DNA of 11,107 bases from an uncultured Prevotella sp. Its GTDB lineage: Bacteria > Bacteroidota > Bacteroidia > Bacteroidales > Bacteroidaceae. The notes under the pieces were generated by a model. That model was not told the origin of the DNA and ran no database searches. It saw only the letters and a program-made list of their open reading frames with translations. The position numbers and the translations under genes are program-made. Within the stretch, counting starts at the first letter, position 1. Every line of letters begins with the position of its first letter. The stretch is taken from the NCBI GenBank assembly GCA_900548585.1, contig URLI01000051.1:1-11107 (forward strand). Reading direction: 5' to 3'. Below are positions 7,857 to 11,107 of this stretch, piece after piece.

Positions 7857-8648
7857 CTATTTCGCTCCGCTGATGCCGTTTTTTTTGTTTATCAAATACA
7901 ATACCAACTTCTCGGGAAGCATTCTCTTGAGCAGTTCCTTCAGCGAGGACTTCGAGTCCACCCAAGTTCCTGCATAGTGGTGTATGGTACGGGTATTTTT
8001 GCCTACATGCAGGCGTCCTGTGGTAACGTTGACGGGACAAAAATATTCCGCAGGGTAAATGTAGACATCATTCCCCAGCCTTTGGACTCCCGGTATATTT
8101 CTCAACCCATTATCCATGAGTATTTTGGTCGCGATATGCACAACTGTGATCTGGTTTCGCATGACGGCTTCGTTTACGAAATGCAGCCCATCATAATAGT
8201 CGAGCATTTTCTTCATTAGGCCGAGGCCGGGGTTTACCCCAAGGCCGAGGCCGGGGGCGACGGTTCCCGAGGGGGCACCTCCTTTGTCGGCGCCCCTTCG
8301 GGGACCGTCGCCGTCTGCCTTTGGTCGCGGGTCAGTCTCAAAGCCCATGAAGCACCCCTTGGCAATAATGTCATCCAGGGGGCGCATCACCTCAACGTCG
8401 GTGTCAAAATATATCCCACCGTATTTGTAGAGAATCCAGAACCGTGCATAGTCGCTCACGAAAGCATACTTCTTTGCCCGGTATGCCTCGGCGGTATAAG
8501 GAATAATGTCCACGTCAAAATTATCCTCATTCCACTCCTTTATCTCATAGTCGGGCAGGTGCTTCCTCCAGGAAGCGATGCACTTCTGTGCCAATGGTGG
8601 CAACGGATTCCGCCCGAACCAACAGTAATGGATTATTTTGGGTATCAT
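7857..8648 (-). CDS. DXD-type glycosyltransferase (GT32-like, Gly_transf_sug)
   Basis: I start this gene at the ATG at 8648 (263 residues), because MIPKIIHYCWFG is the canonical N-terminus of the family. A longer reading to 8693 adds 15 unlike residues and overlaps the upstream gene. Family motifs are complete: IPKIIHYCWFGRNPLP (2-17), KEWNEDNFDV (37-46), AFVSDYARFWILYKYGGIYF (62-81), and the DXD metal site Asp82-Thr-Asp84. APGLGLGVNPGLGL (131-144) follows, then IHHYAGTWV (222-230) near the C-terminus. Relatives transfer hexoses or HexNAc from nucleotide sugars during capsule or O-antigen assembly. The oddity is residues about 105-130: a Gly/Pro/Asp/Arg-rich loop, longer than I expect between the MGFE and APGLG motifs, encoded by a GC-rich palindrome. 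The reading frame stays open and all catalytic motifs are present, so the enzyme may still work. Confidence 0.92.
   Translation of the reverse strand: MIPKIIHYCWFGRNPLPPLAQKCIASWRKHLPDYEIKEWNEDNFDVDIIPYTAEAYRAKKYAFVSDYARFWILYKYGGIYFDTDVEVMRPLDDIIAKGCFMGFETDPRPKADGDGPRRGADKGGAPSGTVAPGLGLGVNPGLGLMKKMLDYYDGLHFVNEAVMRNQITVVHIATKILMDNGLRNIPGVQRLGNDVYIYPAEYFCPVNVTTGRLHVGKNTRTIHHYAGTWVDSKSSLKELLKRMLPEKLVLYLINKKNGISGAK
8218..8256 (-). repeat. 15-bp direct repeat inside the GT32-like gene
   Basis: The 15-base sequence AGGCCGAGGCCGGGG occurs perfectly at 8218-8232 and again at 8242-8256, a 24-base (8-codon) period. It encodes the two PGLGL copies of the PGLGLGVNPGLGL motif. Because the repeated peptide is a family motif, identical codon choice may explain it rather than a recent duplication. 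It abuts the GC-rich palindrome and contains a further small palindrome (GGGGT/ACCCC at 8229-8240). Confidence 0.75.
8256..8312. repeat. GC-rich intragenic palindrome
   Basis: Arms 8256-8276 and 8292-8312 are inverted complements at 19 of 21 positions, separated by a 15-base spacer. The outer nine bases (GGCGACGGT and ACCGTCGCC) are perfect. It lies in frame inside the GT32-like gene, encoding residues 113-131 in a surface-type variable loop, and is far richer in G+C than the rest of that gene. It would form a very stable hairpin in the mRNA. It resembles an in-frame inserted palindromic repeat element, but only one copy is visible here. Confidence 0.85.
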
Positions 8649-8664
8649 ATAATGGTTGTATATA

Positions 8665-9600
8665 TCAGATTTTATAAACAGCCGACAATTCATTCATAAG
8701 CCATTTCATCCTCACATTCCATGAGCCTAATCGCTCGGCAGTTTCCCTGTTTCTATCCACGAGTCCTTGGTAATCTCCGATATGCTCTACCACATCAGCG
8801 ACTAAAGCCTCTGATGACACGTTGCTTTTCAACTCGACAACCGGATTATAGCCAATGAAATCCACCAGTTCCTTCGGTGCATGTCCCACCATCACCATAC
8901 GCGAGAACATACACTCCCAGTAACGTTGTGTCAGGGTTTCCACATCGCCGGCAATCTCCGGATGAGTCATGCTGCGCGGCAGGGTTATGGTCACTTTCGC
9001 CTTGCCCATAGCCTCGCACAACTGCTCGTTGGTATAGACAAATTTCCCGTCCTGCTTGGTGCAAATATAATTTAAGCCCTGTTTGATTAAGTTTTCAGCC
9101 CGGACGACATTCTCGTTTGACCTGCCAAACTCCAGAACGTCTATACTCCGTTCCTTCAATGGCATTCCTTTCTTATAGCCGGAATCGTTCAACGCCTCGG
9201 CACACCAGATAATGTTCATATACGGCAACCGCTCTCTCATTCTATCTGCCGTCTGACTCGATGTGAAAATTGCGGTATGAACCTGATGGCGCTTCAGCCA
9301 CTTGCAAGTCTTTTCGAAATAAATTGGCCAGCAATCCCACACCAATGGAATTATCTCATATCTTGTATAATCAGGAAAGGTGTCGAAACTAAGACTCACC
9401 GGTTCTACAAAACGTAATTGGGCAATATCATTATTTTTTGGAATTGTCGGAAGTTCGTAATTATATGCAAACCGGTGGAATAGTCGCCAAGGGTAATGGC
9501 TCGGCATAGTTTCTCCTCCCATCTTAACCCAAGCGTCATACGCCTGCATTTTGAAATTTACACCGTGGTTGTATGGTGCTACTGCAACTACTTTCTTCAT
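8665..9600 (-). CDS. GT-B glycosyltransferase (Glyco_trans_1_2/CgeB-like)
   Basis: This 311-residue protein starts MKKVVAVAPYNHGVNF and reads like a two-domain GT-B enzyme. The N-terminal half contains alternating strands and helices (IIPLVWDCWPIYFEK at 83-97, TAIFTSSQTADRM at 109-121). The C-terminal half carries VLEFGRSNENV (155-165), then ETLTQRYWECMFSRMVMVGH (221-240) and KELVDFIGYNPVVEL (243-257). This matches the family pattern in which a Glu in the R-x-x-E segment binds the donor and the following strand leads to an often fused glycosyl-transfer_1_2 tail. No membrane segment is seen. It follows the acyltransferase by 36 bases and precedes the GT32-like start by 16 bases. The assignment is by pattern rather than by one diagnostic motif, so the exact family is less certain than for the GT4 gene. 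Confidence 0.8.
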   Translation of the reverse strand: MKKVVAVAPYNHGVNFKMQAYDAWVKMGGETMPSHYPWRLFHRFAYNYELPTIPKNNDIAQLRFVEPVSLSFDTFPDYTRYEIIPLVWDCWPIYFEKTCKWLKRHQVHTAIFTSSQTADRMRERLPYMNIIWCAEALNDSGYKKGMPLKERSIDVLEFGRSNENVVRAENLIKQGLNYICTKQDGKFVYTNEQLCEAMGKAKVTITLPRSMTHPEIAGDVETLTQRYWECMFSRMVMVGHAPKELVDFIGYNPVVELKSNVSSEALVADVVEHIGDYQGLVDRNRETAERLGSWNVRMKWLMNELSAVYKI

Positions 9601-9636
9601 TTAAGACTTTTATTTATATAGCAAGAATTAAACTTA

Positions 9637-10680
9637 TTATATTCTTTGTCCATTTTTCTGGGATTTGCCCATCCCAATATTTTTTGCCCATTCACCATAA
9701 AAAACTATACGAACGAAATTACTAGTCATAAATAATTTACCAATATATAGAGACACTACAGATATGGTCAATCCTAATATCGTAGCAATTATTAATTCAA
9801 TCAAAATATTATTCCCTGCCTTGAAAAACTTTTCAAGCATAAAAAGATTAACAAATGGAAGAAGTAAGCCGTGCCATACATATATATTTAGTGAATTACG
9901 TCCCAAGAAAGAAAGGAAATTTTCTAACGCTGTTATTTTTGTTTCTCTTTTTGCAAAAATAACAACACAAATAATTATTGCAGATATTGGCATTAACAAT
10001 CTATCAATTAAATTCTTAACAAGATGTGTTTCCGCATTATAATTAAAGAAAAACAAAAAAGCGAAAATAGAAATCGTGAATATCGAATTATAAAGTATCA
10101 GGAAATTTGTTCCATCATAATAATTCTTAAGCAAATAACCAAATATAAAAAAAGGATAATAACAAGTGCAATGTTCCATACAAAAATTATTACCCAATTT
10201 ACCACCATATTTCCAACCTATGAAAAATAGAATATAGAAAGTAAATGCAATAAATATATCAATAAGAATATTCTTTTCTTTTTTCAAGCCCATAAAAATC
10301 AGTGTCGCATAGAATATTGTAAGAGCCACTAAATACCAATAACCACGTGATGGAATATAAAAAAACTCTATAACTGACAAAAGAGTATTATCCCAAGAGA
10401 CAAAATTATGTAGTAATAAAAAGCATGTTATCCCAATGAAAATCGATGGAGACATAAACCTACATGCCTTATTCAGCCATTTCTTTGGACTGATGGGATA
10501 AGAAACAACAACACCACTTAGAAACATGAACAAGGGCATATTACAAGTTATCATACGATTGATTGGACCGGAATGATTATTTAAAACAAACAAATAGACA
10601 TTTCCTATCACCATAACCAATATGGCAAGTCCTTTCAAACGATCAATATGAACTATTTTTCCCATCTTATTTTTTTTCAT
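9637..10680 (-). CDS. Membrane O-acyltransferase (acyltransferase 3 family)
   Basis: This 347-residue protein has about 10 hydrophobic spans and the acyltransferase 3 (OafA/NolL-type) layout: IDRLKGLAILVMVIGNVYLF (12-31), MPLFMFLSGVVVSY (48-61), RGYWYLVALTIFY (112-124) and LGRNSLNIYVWHGLLLPF (259-276). Relatives move acetyl or other acyl groups across the membrane onto surface sugars. Residue 27 is Asn (codon 10600-10602, AAT) where I expect the conserved His of the GH motif after the first helix, so activity is in question. The start at 10680 overlaps the preceding wbsX stop by 14 bases; Met6 (ATG at 10665) is an alternative that starts just after that stop. The gene is very AT-rich (sampled lines 14/60 and 15/60 G+C), unlike the downstream genes, suggesting a separate origin. 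Confidence 0.88.
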   Translation of the reverse strand: MKKNKMGKIVHIDRLKGLAILVMVIGNVYLFVLNNHSGPINRMITCNMPLFMFLSGVVVSYPISPKKWLNKACRFMSPSIFIGITCFLLLHNFVSWDNTLLSVIEFFYIPSRGYWYLVALTIFYATLIFMGLKKEKNILIDIFIAFTFYILFFIGWKYGGKLGNNFCMEHCTCYYPFFIFGYLLKNYYDGTNFLILYNSIFTISIFAFLFFFNYNAETHLVKNLIDRLLMPISAIIICVVIFAKRETKITALENFLSFLGRNSLNIYVWHGLLLPFVNLFMLEKFFKAGNNILIELIIATILGLTISVVSLYIGKLFMTSNFVRIVFYGEWAKNIGMGKSQKNGQRI

Positions 10681-11056
10681 CTAATGCTGAACGTAGAGCT
10701 TTAATAAAACCTTTTCCATATTTCAAATCAGGTTCCATATAATTTCCTTCTGCCCATTCGTTCCATGATTTCAACATCAGAATTTGCAAATGTTCAGGTT
10801 TGTCCTTTATCGCATCCAAGGCATCTTTTACATGTTCTTTAAATAGTTCCGGAGTGGAATTTATATAAATGCTACCTTTGGGACCTGTTCTTGGAGAGTG
10901 ATCCCATTGCGGATATATCTGTGGTACAACGTCTATTTGACTGTCAATCTCTTTGTTGATAAAATCGTGAAAGACATTTTTATAGTCAAAAACATGTGGT
11001 GGCATCCTTTTTGCATAAGATTTAAGCCTATTTAGTACTTTCAATAAAAATGGTAA
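10667..11056 (-). pseudogene. Truncated WbsX-like glycosyltransferase (C-terminal third)
   Basis: The open frame carries the C-terminal signature of WbsX-family proteins (GH99-like glycosyltransferases of O-antigen loci). From a TTG at 11044, PQIYPQWDHSPRTG is at residues 41-54, STPELFKEH at 63-71 and LMLKSWNEWAEGNYMEPDL at 89-107. Intact members are about 350-380 residues; only about 125-130 are present. The frame is blocked by TAG at 11057-11059, just ahead of residues that still read like the family (PFLLKVLNRLKSYAKRMPPH). No good start codon precedes the conserved part, and the only listed start is a TTG. The upstream residues (reading KPYLGLENLSCPIGE then stop) do not look like WbsX. The gene is therefore most likely broken by an insertion or deletion; a frameshift with the rest beyond the window is the alternative. 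Confidence 0.75.
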
Positions 11057-11083
11057 CTATTCACCGATAGGGCATGACAAGTT

Positions 11084-11107
11084 TTCAAGCCCCAAATAAG
11101 GCTTGAA
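11084..11107. repeat. Perfect inverted repeat at the window edge
   Basis: TTCAAGCC (11084-11091) and GGCTTGAA (11100-11107) are perfect 8-bp inverted complements around an 8-base spacer. It ends exactly at the window end and lies 25 bases beyond the stop that cuts off the wbsX fragment. It could be the terminal structure of an insertion element, a terminator of a gene further right, or chance; sequence beyond 11107 is needed to tell. Confidence 0.45.

Larger units (their letters stand above)
102..11056 (-). other. Putative polysaccharide biosynthesis operon
   Basis: Ten intact genes and one gene fragment lie on one strand with gaps of 5, 16, 36, 38 and 63 bases, one 14-base overlap and four 4-base ATGA overlaps. 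No internal Bacteroidetes-type promoter (TTTG spaced from TAnnTTTG) stood out, and the only strong terminator is at 5-54. I infer one transcription unit, with its promoter upstream of the window. Initiating transferase, flippase and export genes are missing here. Confidence 0.7.

Noticed and set aside
8649..8693. N-terminal extension of the GT32-like protein
   Set aside because: The 15 extra residues are not family-like and would overlap the upstream gene by 29 bases; the ATG at 8648 gives the canonical MIPKIIHYCWFG start.
9601..9636. Possible promoter in the AT-rich gap before the GT-B gene
   Set aside because: The gap is AT-rich but has no recognisable paired boxes; AT-richness alone is not evidence here.
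1..11107. CRISPR arrays, tRNA or rRNA genes, toxin-antitoxin or phage-defence genes
   Set aside because: No regularly spaced repeats, RNA-gene sequences or defence-type motifs were seen on either strand; all coding capacity is explained by polysaccharide genes and glmS.

Overview
The window is most likely a Bacteroidales chromosome (Prevotellaceae- or Muribaculaceae-like). This rests on the style of GlmS and the glycosyltransferases, the absence of Shine-Dalgarno boxes with A-rich start contexts instead, and a capsule/O-antigen type gene set. Every gene I accept lies on the minus strand, so transcription runs from the right end (11107) to the left end (about 1). The genus call is inference only.

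In transcription order the window holds: a broken wbsX-type gene (C-terminal third only) next to a small inverted repeat at the window edge; a membrane O-acyltransferase (acyltransferase 3 family); a GT-B glycosyltransferase; a DXD-type (GT32-like) glycosyltransferase with an embedded GC-rich palindrome; a multi-spanning Wzy-like polymerase; a GT4 glycosyltransferase; a hexapeptide-repeat acetyltransferase; a WecG/TagA/CpsF (GT26) glycosyltransferase; a Caps_synth (PF05704) glycosyltransferase; a nucleotidyltransferase-fold protein (NTP_transf_5); and glmS, followed by a strong hairpin terminator at 5-54. Gaps between genes are 5 to 63 bases, and four consecutive junctions (5428, 4889, 4074, 3103) are 4-base ATGA overlaps. 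This fits one long polycistronic unit ending at the terminator.

Together these genes look like the middle and downstream part of a Wzy-dependent surface polysaccharide locus. The cytoplasmic glycosyltransferases extend a lipid-linked repeat unit, the acyltransferases decorate it, and Wzy polymerises it. GlmS supplies glucosamine-6-phosphate, the precursor of UDP-GlcNAc. The initiating transferase, Wzx flippase, export proteins and locus regulators are not in the window and would be expected upstream, beyond 11107.

Base composition falls steeply along the unit: a sampled glmS line is 43/60 G+C, mid-locus lines are 24-31/60, and acyltransferase lines are 14-15/60. This suggests a native, GC-rich glmS end joined to foreign, AT-rich modules upstream. 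The most unusual features are the 21-base-arm palindrome inside the GT32-like gene (8256-8312) and the truncated wbsX gene meeting non-homologous sequence at the right edge. I did not find a convincing new type of system here; this is an accessory polysaccharide locus with some local oddities.
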